Of a stretch of DNA of 64,000 nucleotides, positions 7,009-15,488 are shown piece after piece. The DNA comes from Eubacteriales bacterium (GTDB lineage Bacteria > Bacillota > Clostridia > Oscillospirales > Oscillospiraceae). The notes below the pieces were generated by a model. It was not told where the DNA came from. It worked only from the letters and a program-made list of their open reading frames with translations, and ran no database searches. Every line of letters begins with the position of its first letter. Position 1 is the stretch's first letter. Where the stretch lies: the NCBI GenBank assembly GCA_030536515.1, contig JAUNPV010000009.1:52878-116877 (forward strand), read 5' to 3'. The translations under genes and the position numbers were made by a program.

Positions 7009-9138
7009 ATGAAAAATTTTTCTGAGCTCTACGCCCAGCTCCGGCGGAAAAACGGAAAACAGTACGCCCTGCTGGCTGCCTGTATCTTTTTCTCCGTGCT
7101 GCTGATGACCGCCTATGTGTCCATGATGCGCTCGCCCTCCATTCTGGCGGTGCTGCCCGAGGGCGGCGACTCCCGGAAGCAGGTGATGATGGTGTTCGTC
7201 CTGGCGGTAATCGGCTGCGGGATGTTCACCACCTACGCCGCCGGGCTGTTTTTCCGGCAGAAATCCCGGCAGACCGGGGTGCTGCTGGCCCTGGGGGCCT
7301 CCCGGCAGCAGCTGAAGCGGGAGCAGCGCCGGGAGCTGGCGTTGCTGGCCCTGGCCGCCTGTGCCGCCGGGGCAGTCCTGGGCGGGCCTCTGGCCTGGGC
7401 CGTGTGGCAGGGCTTCCGGCTGCTGCTGGTGGATTCCCGGGAAATGGCCCTGGCCTTTGACCCTGAGTCCTATCTGCTGACGCTGGCCTTTTCCGCCTAT
7501 GTGGTGGGGATGCTGTTTATCATGGGAAGCAGGTCCCTGGGCCGGGTGAACATCATCGACATCGTCCAGGAGTCCCACAAGTCCGAGCCCATCCGGGAGG
7601 TCAAGCCCTGGTACGGCCCGGTGGGGCTGGCGCTGCTGGCAACGGGAGGCCTGCTGGGGTATCTGATGCCCAGCTTCTTTGTCCGGCAGCTGCAATGGTA
7701 TTCGCCGCCCATTGTGGACGGGCTGTTCTATCTGCCTGCCCTGGTGGGGCTTTACATGATTCTGCTGCATACGGTGGTCAACGGCTGGCGCAGACGGCAT
7801 CCCTATCAGGACATCATCGCCACCTCCATGATGAAATTCCAGGGCCGCCAGACTGTGCGCAATATGCTGGTGATGACCCTGCTGATTGCGGGAGCCTACT
7901 TTGCCAGCTTCTACGCCCCCATGATGAGCACCAGCGCCGCCCTCAATTCCGGGTCCTGGCCGGTGGACTATGTCTACCACTGGCGGACGGACCAGAATAT
8001 CCCCCAGCAGCCCGAGGTGGAGGCCCTGGCCCGGCAGTATGGCGTGAGCTTGACCTCCTGGGCCCAGCAGGACGCTGCCCGGCTGGGGGTGGACGGCCTG
8101 GAGCAAATGGAAACCGACCAGGGAATGCTGGGCACCACCTACAAGCGGGAATACCGGAAGCTGCTGCTCAGCAAGGTGTTCCTGTCCGAAAGCGCCTATG
8201 CCGCCCTGACGGGACGGCCCACGGACCTGGCCCCCGGCACCTGCGCCGGTATTGTGGACGACGAGGGGGGAAGCCGGTATATGGCGGGGGACGTTACCCA
8301 CCTGACCAACACCCTCACCGGCGCAGAGCTGGACGTGGAGCCGGTGGAGCCGCTGCGCTACAGCCTGCTGATGGGGTGCTATGTGCTGGACGACGGCGAC
8401 TACGCCGTCCTCGCCGCCGGACTCACCGAGACCTGGCGGGAGACCTGGGTGTTTTTCAACGTGGAAAACGTGGACAAAACCTACCCCTTTGCCAAGGCCC
8501 TGTTCAACGAGATTGTGGACCGGTCCGGCCCGGAGGTGGCGCTGTGCGAATACTGGGACCCGGTTGAGCGGCAGCTGGAAATTCAGCGCCAGGGCAGCTA
8601 CAACTACGACGACCCCGCCTATCTTCAGGAGCACGATTTGACCATCATCCGCTATGACCAGCGGGATTCCTCGGAGTTCCGGAACGGCTGGACTTATATG
8701 CCCCGGTTCCGGGTGCTGGACCGGAACGACTTTGTCACCACCATGGCGGTGTTTCTGATGCTGTTCGTCTTCATCGCCCTGATTTGCTTTGCGGCGGTGT
8801 TCGTCATTGCCTACACCCGCTGCATGACCATCGCCCTGGCCAACCGGCAGGTCTACGAGGACCTGGCCCGCCTGGGCGCGCCGGGGAGCTACCTGCGCCG
8901 CAGCGTCCGGGGCCAGGTCAGCCGGGTGTTCCTGGTGCCGACCCTGGTGGGCACGGGGCTGATCAGCGTCTTTTACACCCTCATCATGTACGCCAACGGA
9001 ACGCCCCTGGGCTTCACCGCCGGAGAGCTGGCGGGCATGGGGGCCTGCCTGGGGGTCATCGCCGGGGTGTCTGCCCTGCTGTACGCCGTGTACCGCCTGA
9101 CCCTGCAACGGGTGTGCCGCACCTTGCAGATTGCATAA
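7009..9138 (+). CDS. BceB-like ABC transporter permease (FtsX-domain)
   Basis: Membrane subunit of 709 residues, starting MKNFSELYAQLRRKNGK, partner of the BceA-like ATPase. Two transmembrane helices near the start bracket a short region, then come FtsX-type helices including CGMFTTYAAGLFFRQKSRQTGVLLALG (partly quoted), a large extracytoplasmic domain of about 300 residues (roughly 310-600) and a final group of three helices. The large loop between helices VII and VIII is the hallmark of BceB-type permeases, where it senses the peptide antibiotic. Length (usually 620-680) is slightly above average. Transcription ends at the hairpin directly behind the gene. Confidence 0.88.
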   Translation: MKNFSELYAQLRRKNGKQYALLAACIFFSVLLMTAYVSMMRSPSILAVLPEGGDSRKQVMMVFVLAVIGCGMFTTYAAGLFFRQKSRQTGVLLALGASRQQLKREQRRELALLALAACAAGAVLGGPLAWAVWQGFRLLLVDSREMALAFDPESYLLTLAFSAYVVGMLFIMGSRSLGRVNIIDIVQESHKSEPIREVKPWYGPVGLALLATGGLLGYLMPSFFVRQLQWYSPPIVDGLFYLPALVGLYMILLHTVVNGWRRRHPYQDIIATSMMKFQGRQTVRNMLVMTLLIAGAYFASFYAPMMSTSAALNSGSWPVDYVYHWRTDQNIPQQPEVEALARQYGVSLTSWAQQDAARLGVDGLEQMETDQGMLGTTYKREYRKLLLSKVFLSESAYAALTGRPTDLAPGTCAGIVDDEGGSRYMAGDVTHLTNTLTGAELDVEPVEPLRYSLLMGCYVLDDGDYAVLAAGLTETWRETWVFFNVENVDKTYPFAKALFNEIVDRSGPEVALCEYWDPVERQLEIQRQGSYNYDDPAYLQEHDLTIIRYDQRDSSEFRNGWTYMPRFRVLDRNDFVTTMAVFLMLFVFIALICFAAVFVIAYTRCMTIALANRQVYEDLARLGAPGSYLRRSVRGQVSRVFLVPTLVGTGLISVFYTLIMYANGTPLGFTAGELAGMGACLGVIAGVSALLYAVYRLTLQRVCRTLQIA

Positions 9139-9142
9139 CAAA

Positions 9143-9190
9143 GCCCCCGCCGAATCCGTCCGGACGGACGGATTGGCGGGGGCGGCGCTT
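9143..9190. terminator. Bidirectional intrinsic terminator
   Basis: A long hairpin with arms CCCCCGCCGAATCCGTC and GACGGATTGGCGGGGG is followed by CTTTTCTT on the plus strand and CTTTGTT on the minus strand. It sits between the convergent ends of the BceB-like gene and the phosphonate-binding protein gene and can serve both. Confidence 0.8.
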
Positions 9191-9193
9191 TTC

Positions 9194-10177
9194 TTATCCC
9201 TTTGCCCGCTCGGACAGCTCCTGGTGGCTTTTGAACAGCTCGAAGGTCAGGGGCTCGGCGAAGGTTCTGGGGTAGGCGGACTTGTTGGCGATTTCAGAGG
9301 TCTCGCCGTCGTACAGGGGGTTGGGGTAGGTCTGCTGAAGGGCGGTGCGGCCGTTTTCAATGATGCACTTGGCCATCTCCATGGCCAGAGGGTTGGTGCT
9401 GCTGCCCTTGTCCACAACAGCCACGGACTCGGTCAGGGAGAAGTTGCCCTCGGTGGGGTCCACGAAGTCGATGGGCAGGCCCTTGGCCTTGTCGGCCACC
9501 GCCTGGTGGCGCAGGCCGAAGCCGATGGCCACCTCACCGGCCCGGCACAGCTTCAGAGGACCGGAGCCGGAGGTTTCGATGTGAGCGCCGCAGTTTTTGT
9601 AGATAGCGGAGAGGACCTCCTGGCCGCCCTCCATGCCGTAGGCATCCACCAGGGCCTGAATCAGCAGCCAGGCGGTGGAGGAGGACTGGATGTCGGTGAC
9701 GGCGATGTGACCGGCGTAGACGGGGTCAGCCAGGTCCTTCAGACAGGTGGGGGCGGGCAGATTTTCGGACTTCATCAGCTCGGTGTTCAGAATCAGGGCG
9801 CCCTCCTGGCTGGTGATGGGGGCGGTGTAGTCCGGCACCGGCTCCAGGGTGTTCACCGGGAAGGTCAGAGGCAGGAACATATTGTGCTGGGCCTGGGCGC
9901 TCTGGAGGTAGAAGGTGCTCATGGTCACCAGGTCCGCCTCAATCTTGGCCCCCTCGGCCAGCAGCTTGCCGCCCAGGTCGGAGGTGCCGTAGGTCTGGAA
10001 GATGTACTTGCCCTCGTAGCCTCCGGCGTTCAGCGCATCGGACATGGCGGTGATGGCCTCCTCGTCGGCGTTGGAGTAGATGATGACCTGCTTGTCGGCG
10101 GCGCTGCCGCAGCCTGCCAGCAGCGTCATGCACAGGGCAGCGGCCAGAATCAGGGACAGAATTTTCTTCGTGTTCAT
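9194..10177 (-). CDS. 2-aminoethylphosphonate ABC transporter binding lipoprotein (PhnS2-like)
   Basis: Extracellular solute-binding lipoprotein of 327 residues. The signal peptide MNTKKILSLILAAALC is followed by the lipobox LLAGC; ATG at 10177 is chosen since upstream in-frame codons precede the signal peptide and GAAAGGAAAA lies before it. The mature protein resembles the iron(III)/thiamine/2-AEP binding cluster (IIYSNADEEA, GGKLLAEG, DPVYAGHIAVTDIQSSSTAW, GEVAIGFG). Assignment to 2-aminoethylphosphonate rests mainly on the operon with phnW and phnX. It is the last gene of the operon, separated by 87 bp from the HAD gene, unusual because the binding protein is often first. Confidence 0.82.
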   Translation of the reverse strand: MNTKKILSLILAAALCMTLLAGCGSAADKQVIIYSNADEEAITAMSDALNAGGYEGKYIFQTYGTSDLGGKLLAEGAKIEADLVTMSTFYLQSAQAQHNMFLPLTFPVNTLEPVPDYTAPITSQEGALILNTELMKSENLPAPTCLKDLADPVYAGHIAVTDIQSSSTAWLLIQALVDAYGMEGGQEVLSAIYKNCGAHIETSGSGPLKLCRAGEVAIGFGLRHQAVADKAKGLPIDFVDPTEGNFSLTESVAVVDKGSSTNPLAMEMAKCIIENGRTALQQTYPNPLYDGETSEIANKSAYPRTFAEPLTFELFKSHQELSERAKG

Positions 10178-10264
10178 GGATGGTTTTCCTTTCGTTTCTC
10201 TCTTTAATTTTTCTTGATTGCCCTTTGGGCACGCCACCATCCTAGCAGATGGGCGGCGGCGGTT

Positions 10265-10984
10265 CTATCTTGTTTCCTTCAAATCTTCGTAAAGCGTTCC
10301 GGGGATATCGCCCACGCCGTTCAGCACCAGCCGGGGGCGGTAGGGGAAGGCCTGAAGGTCCTCCCGGGCGGTGACACCGGAGAGCACCAGCACCGTGTCG
10401 AGGCCGGATTCAATGCCGGCGACAATGTCGGTGTCCATCCGGTCGCCGATGATCACCGATTCCTCCGAGTGGACTCCCAGCATTTTCAGCCCCGTGCGCA
10501 TCATCAGCGGGTTGGGCTTGCCCACGAAATAGGCCTGCTTGCCGGTGGCCAGCTCGATGGGGGCCAGCATGGCCCGGCAGGCCGGGGCGATGCCGCTTTC
10601 CGTGGGGCCGGTGAGGTCGTAGTTGGTGCCGATGAGCTTGGCCCCGGCGTTTACCAGCCGGATGGCCTTGGTAATCATCTCCAGGCTGTAGCCGCTGGGC
10701 TCGCCCACCACCACATAGTCCGGGTCCACGTCGTTGTAGGTGATGCCCGCCTCATACAGGGCGTTCAGCAGGCCGTGCTCGTCCACCTCCAGGCCCATGC
10801 GCTTGAGCTTCTGGTGAAGCTCCCGGGGGGTGTGCTGGCCGGAGTTGGTCAGAAACAGGAAGTGCTTGCTGCCGGCATTCAGCCAGTCCAGAAATTCCGG
10901 GACCCCGGGCAGCAGGCGGTTTCCGTGGTAGATGACCCCGTCCATGTCGCAGATGAAGCCCTTTTTCTTGCGCAGCTGTTCCAT
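10265..10984 (-). CDS. HAD-IIA family phosphatase with shortened cap
   Basis: Cytoplasmic haloacid-dehalogenase-like phosphatase of 239 residues. Motif I is DMDGVIYHG (nucleophile Asp13, acid Asp15), motif II FLTNS (44-48), motif III GKPNP and motif IV GDRMDTDI, the NagD/AraL-like set. Members are usually about 260-270 residues. Here the text passes directly from KRMGLEVDEH (res 61-70) to GLLNALYEAG, so the usual TSA-xAT-x-xL stretch at the start of the cap domain seems to be missing. The gene lies 11 bp after phnX in the phosphonate operon, which suggests a role in handling a phosphorylated by-product, but no substrate can be read from sequence. Confidence 0.85.
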   Translation of the reverse strand: MEQLRKKKGFICDMDGVIYHGNRLLPGVPEFLDWLNAGSKHFLFLTNSGQHTPRELHQKLKRMGLEVDEHGLLNALYEAGITYNDVDPDYVVVGEPSGYSLEMITKAIRLVNAGAKLIGTNYDLTGPTESGIAPACRAMLAPIELATGKQAYFVGKPNPLMMRTGLKMLGVHSEESVIIGDRMDTDIVAGIESGLDTVLVLSGVTAREDLQAFPYRPRLVLNGVGDIPGTLYEDLKETR

Positions 10985-10995
10985 CGCGCCCTCCT

Positions 10996-11787
10996 TTAGT
11001 ACATCCTGGGGTAGATGCCCAGGGCCCGGACCAGCTGGGGCAGCTCCGAGAGGTTGCGGATGACGAAGTGGGCCCCGGCACTGCGGAAGGTCTCCTCGGT
11101 CCGGTGGCGGGCGGCCTTCTGCTCCTGGTCGGACAGGGCCTCGTACTCCGCCTGGCTCAGGCCCATTTCGGAGCTGCCCTCTACCACGCCCACGGACCAG
11201 ACACCGGCCTTGACCCCCTCCTTGATGTCGGCCACGGTGTCGCCGACCTTTACCACGTTTTTCACATCGGAGACCCCCAGGGCCTTCATGTTTTCAAACA
11301 CCATGTAGGGATAGGGACGGCCCCGGCCGCCCACGCTGTCAGGGCTGAACCAGCAGTCCGGGGCATAGCCCTGGCGGGCGGCCTGGGGGACCACCACGGC
11401 CATCATGGAATCGGTGTAGCCGGTGGTGGAGCCAATCTTCACGCCCATGTCCCGCAGCCGGGCCACGGTCTCGGTGACGTAGGGCTTGGGAGCGGCAAAG
11501 CGGTCCAGAATGGAAAAGAGCTTCGGCTCAAACTGGCCGTACACCGCCTCCACATCCGCCTCGGCGGCGGCACGGCCCCGGACCCGGAGCCATTCGGCGC
11601 TGATGCGGTCCATACTCAGCATGGTGCGGATGTGGTCCCGCTTCAGCATTCCCATGGGCTTGCGGGTCTCCTCCATGGTGACCTCGATGCCAAAGTGGCG
11701 GAAGGCCTCGATAAAGGCCTGGACCGGGGCGAAGCACCCGTAGTCCACGGTGGTGCCGGCCCAGTCAAAAATCACAGCTTCAATCAT
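10996..11787 (-). CDS. phnX: Phosphonoacetaldehyde hydrolase
   Basis: Cytoplasmic HAD-type hydrolase that splits the C-P bond of phosphonoacetaldehyde to acetaldehyde and phosphate, the second step of 2-aminoethylphosphonate breakdown. The 263 residues begin MIEAVIFDWAGTT, with nucleophile Asp8 in the diagnostic DWAGTT motif. The cap domain has MGMLKRDHIR with the Schiff-base lysine (Lys49), and KVGDTVADIKEG near 200 is the metal-binding motif. Length matches the family (about 265-275). It overlaps phnW by 4 bp, as expected for consecutive enzymes of one pathway. Confidence 0.96.
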   Translation of the reverse strand: MIEAVIFDWAGTTVDYGCFAPVQAFIEAFRHFGIEVTMEETRKPMGMLKRDHIRTMLSMDRISAEWLRVRGRAAAEADVEAVYGQFEPKLFSILDRFAAPKPYVTETVARLRDMGVKIGSTTGYTDSMMAVVVPQAARQGYAPDCWFSPDSVGGRGRPYPYMVFENMKALGVSDVKNVVKVGDTVADIKEGVKAGVWSVGVVEGSSEMGLSQAEYEALSDQEQKAARHRTEETFRSAGAHFVIRNLSELPQLVRALGIYPRMY

Positions 11788-12881
11788 TTGGCTGCCTCCT
11801 TCAGATAATCGGAAATGATGGACACGATAGCCTCGATGTCCTCCGGGTAGATTTCGCCGATGTTGCCGATGCGGAAGGTGTCCAGCTCCGTGAGCTTGCC
11901 GGGGTAAATGGCGTAGCCCCGGGCCTTGACGTAGCGGTAAAAGTCTGCAAACCGGAAGCTGACCCCCTGGGGATAGAGGAAGGTGGTGATGATGGGGCCC
12001 TGGTGCTCGCCGGAAATGTAGGTGTTGAAGCCCAGACCCTTCATTTTTTCAATGAGCATCCGGTTGTTGTACTCATAGCGCCGGTGCCTTGCCCGGATGC
12101 CACCCTCGGCGGCCAGCTCCTCCAGGGCCTTGGCGAAGGCCAGCACCACATGGGTGGGGGAGGTAAAGCGCCACTTGCCGTCACGCTCCATGGTCTCCCA
12201 CTGCTCCAGCAGGTCCAGGGACAGGGACCGGGCCTTGCCCTGGCTGGCCAGCAGCTTGTCCCGGCGGCAGATGATGAAGGAAAAGCCGGGGACACCCTGG
12301 ATGCACTTGTTGGCGGAGGACACCAGAAAATCGATGCCCCAGTCGGCCACGGGAATGTCCATGCCCCCAAAGGAGGACATGGCATCTACGATGAAGGTCC
12401 GCCCCGCCGCCTTCACCGCCTGGCCCACGGCCTCGATGTCGTTGAGAATGCCGGAGGTGGTCTCGCTGTGGACCATGGCCACATGGGTGATGGCCGGGTC
12501 CCGGGCCAGAAGCTCCGCCACACGGCCGGCATCGGGGATGCAGTCGTAGGGCACGGCGTAGTGGACGAAGGGAATGGCGGCGTGGGTGCAGATGTCGGTC
12601 ATCCGCAGACCGTAGGCCCCGTTGGAGCAGATGAGCACCTTGTCCCCGTCGCCGACGACGCTGGAAAGGACGCTCTCCACGCCAAAGGTGCCGCTGCCCT
12701 GCATGAGCACGGCGGTATACTCCGGCTCCGTGACATGGGCCAGGCGCAGCAGCTCTTTGCGGATGTTCAGGGTGACGGCCTTGTAGTCGTCGTCCCAGGT
12801 GCAGCGGTCCACCAGCATCTCCTGCTTGACAGTGGCGGTGGTGGTCAGAGGACCGGGGGTGAGCAGTTTATAGTCGTTCAT
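11784..12881 (-). CDS. phnW: 2-aminoethylphosphonate-pyruvate transaminase
   Basis: PLP enzyme converting 2-aminoethylphosphonate and pyruvate to phosphonoacetaldehyde and alanine. It has the family start LLTPGPLTTT, RCTWDDDY, GSGTFGVES and PLP lysine Lys192 in SSANKCIQG, followed by GVPGFSFII. Two ATGs compete: 12887 lies only 3 bases after AAAAGGA, whereas 12881 has a 9-base spacing and is preferred, giving 365 residues (family about 365-370). It precedes phnX with a 4-bp overlap and follows the permease after 24 bp. Confidence 0.95.
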   Translation of the reverse strand: MNDYKLLTPGPLTTTATVKQEMLVDRCTWDDDYKAVTLNIRKELLRLAHVTEPEYTAVLMQGSGTFGVESVLSSVVGDGDKVLICSNGAYGLRMTDICTHAAIPFVHYAVPYDCIPDAGRVAELLARDPAITHVAMVHSETTSGILNDIEAVGQAVKAAGRTFIVDAMSSFGGMDIPVADWGIDFLVSSANKCIQGVPGFSFIICRRDKLLASQGKARSLSLDLLEQWETMERDGKWRFTSPTHVVLAFAKALEELAAEGGIRARHRRYEYNNRMLIEKMKGLGFNTYISGEHQGPIITTFLYPQGVSFRFADFYRYVKARGYAIYPGKLTELDTFRIGNIGEIYPEDIEAIVSIISDYLKEAAK

Positions 12882-12905
12882 AGTCATATTTCCTTTTCAA
12901 AATCT

Positions 12906-14531
12906 TTATTTTGTCCGGCCGGGCGCTTTTTTGGCCAGCCAGGAGAAAAAGCCCTTTGCAATCAGGTTGGTAAACAGAATCAGCAGCGACAGCACGAACA
13001 CCTCGTTGAAGCGGTTGACATATTGCAGCTGCTTAATCATGGTGGTCAGCACCATGGTCCGGGCACCGGCAATGAAAATCAGGGCGCTGATGGTGACCAT
13101 GGCGTTGATGAAGTAGTAGCTGAACACCTCAATGAGGCTGGACATGGCGTTGGGGGTTACCACCCGGAGGATGGTTTTGAGCCAGCTGTCGCCCATGAGC
13201 ATGGCGGTGGTCTCCCACCCGGCGTTCATTTTGGACAGGGTGTTCTTCATCATCAGGTAGGGGGTGGAGAAATAGTGGACGATGTTGCACAGCACCATCA
13301 GCACCATGGTGTTTTGCAGGCTGCTGCCGGAGAACAGGAACATATACGCAACGCCCAGCACCATGCCGGGAATGGCGTTGGTAATCAGCGAAAAGCTTTC
13401 CACCGCCCCCTTGTACCGCTGGGGCAGGGTGCTGCGGGCGGTGATGAGGGCGGCTCCGTAGGCAACCAGGGTGCCGACGGCGGCGGTCAGCAGCGCCAGC
13501 TCCAGAGAGTGGATGTAAACGGCCACCAGCTGCCGGTCCGCAAGGACGGCCCGGAAGTGCTCCCCGGTCAGCCCCGTCTGATAGGGCCAGGCCTCCACGC
13601 AGGGCACCAGGAAAATCACCGCAAAAATGGACAGCACCGCCACGCAGATCAGAGCCCCGGCGGTTCCCCATCCGGCGTCCCGGCCCCTGCTGTCCGTCAG
13701 CTCCGCCCGGTCGATGCGGCTGTAGCGGATGTTGAACCGCTCCAGATACCGCAGCAGGCAGATGCTGCCAACGGAGGGAATCAGCATCACCATGGCGATG
13801 ACGGCCCCCCGGCTGAAGTCGGGAATGCCCCCCAGCATCCGGTTGTACAGCAGCGTGGCAATCACCTCATAGCCGCCGCCCACCGAGGCGGGAATGCCAA
13901 AGTCCGTAAAGCACAGGAAAAACGCCTGGATAAAGGCCCCGGCCAGGGTGCCGAGCAGGGGCCGCAGCACGGCGATGCGGAAGGTGGCCAGAGGCCGGTC
14001 CCCCATGACCTTGGAGACAATCAGCGGCTTTTTGTCCACGAAGCCCATGGTGTTGTGAATCAGCAGAAAGGCCACGGGAACGGTGTAGATGACATAGCCC
14101 ACCAAAAGCCCGGCCATGCCGTAGATGTCAAACAGCTGCCGGCCCAGGAGCCGGGTGATGAGGCCCTGCCTGCCAAAGGAGTAGATAATGGCAAAGCCAT
14201 AGGTGATGGTGGGCAGATACATGGGCAGGGAGGCCACGGCAATCAGCGCCGACTTGAACCGCCGGGGCAGGGCCGTGTAGTGAACGGCGTAGGCCATGCA
14301 GAAGGCCAGAGCCGTGGCCAGCACCGCCGCCAGGGCGGCCACGGTGAAGCTGTTGCCCAGGGCCTGGAGAAAGCCCGGCTGCCCCAGCACATCGGCGAAG
14401 AAAAACAGGGTGGGCCAGCCGTCGCCCAGGGATTTGAGCAGCAGCACCCCAATGGGAAGCACCAGAAACAGGCCGAACAGCCCGGTGATGACCCAGAAAA
14501 TCACCTTTAATTCCAGATTTCGTTGATTCAT
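12906..14531 (-). CDS. 2-aminoethylphosphonate ABC transporter permease, two-domain
   Basis: Membrane permease of 541 residues made of two fused BPD-transport domains, about 12 helices in all. Each half has an EAA-like loop: one near 165-200 (KVMGDRPLATFRIAVLRPLL) and one near 455-485 (MGDSWLKTILRVVTPNAMSS). Fused permeases of this size belong to the iron(III)/2-AEP class (PhnU2-like). ATG at 14531 follows GAGAGGG and fits the first helix; an in-frame start 39 bp upstream lacks a ribosome site. It lies 10 bp after the ATPase gene. Function as the 2-aminoethylphosphonate importer follows from the phnWX context. Confidence 0.88.
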   Translation of the reverse strand: MNQRNLELKVIFWVITGLFGLFLVLPIGVLLLKSLGDGWPTLFFFADVLGQPGFLQALGNSFTVAALAAVLATALAFCMAYAVHYTALPRRFKSALIAVASLPMYLPTITYGFAIIYSFGRQGLITRLLGRQLFDIYGMAGLLVGYVIYTVPVAFLLIHNTMGFVDKKPLIVSKVMGDRPLATFRIAVLRPLLGTLAGAFIQAFFLCFTDFGIPASVGGGYEVIATLLYNRMLGGIPDFSRGAVIAMVMLIPSVGSICLLRYLERFNIRYSRIDRAELTDSRGRDAGWGTAGALICVAVLSIFAVIFLVPCVEAWPYQTGLTGEHFRAVLADRQLVAVYIHSLELALLTAAVGTLVAYGAALITARSTLPQRYKGAVESFSLITNAIPGMVLGVAYMFLFSGSSLQNTMVLMVLCNIVHYFSTPYLMMKNTLSKMNAGWETTAMLMGDSWLKTILRVVTPNAMSSLIEVFSYYFINAMVTISALIFIAGARTMVLTTMIKQLQYVNRFNEVFVLSLLILFTNLIAKGFFSWLAKKAPGRTK

Positions 14532-14541
14532 GGAGTCCCTC

Positions 14542-15303
14542 TCACACAGCCGCCGCCGGCTGCTCCCCAAACAGGGCGTAGATGTTGCTGCGCTTGATTT
14601 CCAGCTGGTTCAGGATGAACCGGCGGACAAAGTCGTTGCGGGGGTGGTGGACAATCTCAGAGGGGGCGGCGTACTGGGAGATTTTGCCGTTTTCGATGAT
14701 GAGCACCCGGTCGGACAGGGTCAGGGCCTCCTCCGGGTCGTGGGTGACGATGATGGTGGTCAGGTGGAAGTCCCGGGCAATGGCCTTGATGCGCTCCTTG
14801 ATGGATTCCTTGATGACCCCGTCCAGGGCGGACAGAGGCTCGTCCAGCAGCAGGATTCTGGGCTTCATCACCAGGGTCCGGGCCAGGGCGGTGCGCTGCT
14901 TCTGGCCGCCGGACAGCTGGTCAATGGACTTGTCCAGATGGGCCCGAAGGCCCAGCAGGTCGATAAGCTCCTCCACCTCCTGGGCAGAGGAAACCCCGGG
15001 CCGGTTTTTCAGGCCGTAGGTGATGTTCTGCCAGACGTTCAGATTGGGAAACAGGGCGTAGTCCTGAAAGACGATGTTGAAGCCCCGCTTTTCCATGGGC
15101 ATATGGGTCAGCACCTCACCGTTGTAGAGGATGTCCCCCTCATCGGCAGTGACAGTGCCCAAAATCAGGTTCAGCAGGGTGGTCTTGCCGCAGCCGGAGG
15201 GCCCCAGAATGGACACAATCTCCCCGTCGTCCACCTGCAGGCTGATGTCCGTCAAAACAGGGGTCCCGTCGAAGGACTTATATACATGATGTAAATTCAG
15301 CAT
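14542..15303 (-). CDS. 2-aminoethylphosphonate ABC transporter ATPase
   Basis: First gene of the phosphonate operon, 253 residues from ATG at 15303, which is preceded by GAAAGGAAG. It shows Walker A GPSGCGKTT (about 36-44), Q-loop IVFQDYALFPNL, signature LSGGQKQR, Walker B ILLLDEPLSALD and H-loop VTHDPEEA, typical of PotA/AfuC-type importer ATPases (PhnT-like). It lacks most of the C-terminal regulatory domain found in about 350-residue relatives. Substrate assignment rests on the downstream permease and phnWX. Confidence 0.88.
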   Translation of the reverse strand: MLNLHHVYKSFDGTPVLTDISLQVDDGEIVSILGPSGCGKTTLLNLILGTVTADEGDILYNGEVLTHMPMEKRGFNIVFQDYALFPNLNVWQNITYGLKNRPGVSSAQEVEELIDLLGLRAHLDKSIDQLSGGQKQRTALARTLVMKPRILLLDEPLSALDGVIKESIKERIKAIARDFHLTTIIVTHDPEEALTLSDRVLIIENGKISQYAAPSEIVHHPRNDFVRRFILNQLEIKRSNIYALFGEQPAAAV

Positions 15304-15330
15304 AAAATTCTTCCTTTCAGTATGATGATT

Positions 15331-15355
15331 CAGTATCTGATACAGCTCCATTATA
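15331..15355 (-). promoter_or_regulatory. Phosphonate operon promoter region
   Basis: On the minus strand a perfect TATAAT (plus-strand 15350-15355) lies 47 bp upstream of the first start codon. The sequence 17 bp further upstream is GC-rich and has no -35 match, so activation by a regulator is possible. A small inverted repeat, GTATC-A-GATAC, covers about 15332-15344 around the expected transcript start and could be an operator. The regulator is not identifiable in the window. Confidence 0.4.
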
Positions 15356-15427
15356 CCCTCCGCCCCCCGGCCCCTTCCACCCTGGCTCAGAAAAGTTTCG
15401 GTCAAAACACTGTAAAGCGGAGAGGAA

Positions 15428-15467
15428 ACAAAAAAGAACCGGGCCGGATGCAGCGCATCCGGCCCGG
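15428..15467 (-). terminator. Intrinsic terminator of the tocopherol-cyclase-like gene
   Basis: A 12-bp stem CCGGGCCGGATG / CATCCGGCCCGG at 15439-15467 is followed on the minus strand by TTCTTTTTTG. It insulates the upstream gene from the phosphonate operon. Confidence 0.85.
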
Positions 15468-15488
15468 CTAGATAGTTTATCCTACTGC

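Noticed and set aside
6802-9141. Minus-strand open frame of 779 codons
   Set aside because: Antisense shadow of the BceB-like permease, with low-complexity His/Gln/Pro composition and no ribosome site.
12003-14510. Plus-strand open frame of 835 codons
   Set aside because: It runs antisense to the phnW and permease genes; its product is rich in Gly, His and Gln with no domain, as expected for the complement of GC-rich coding DNA.
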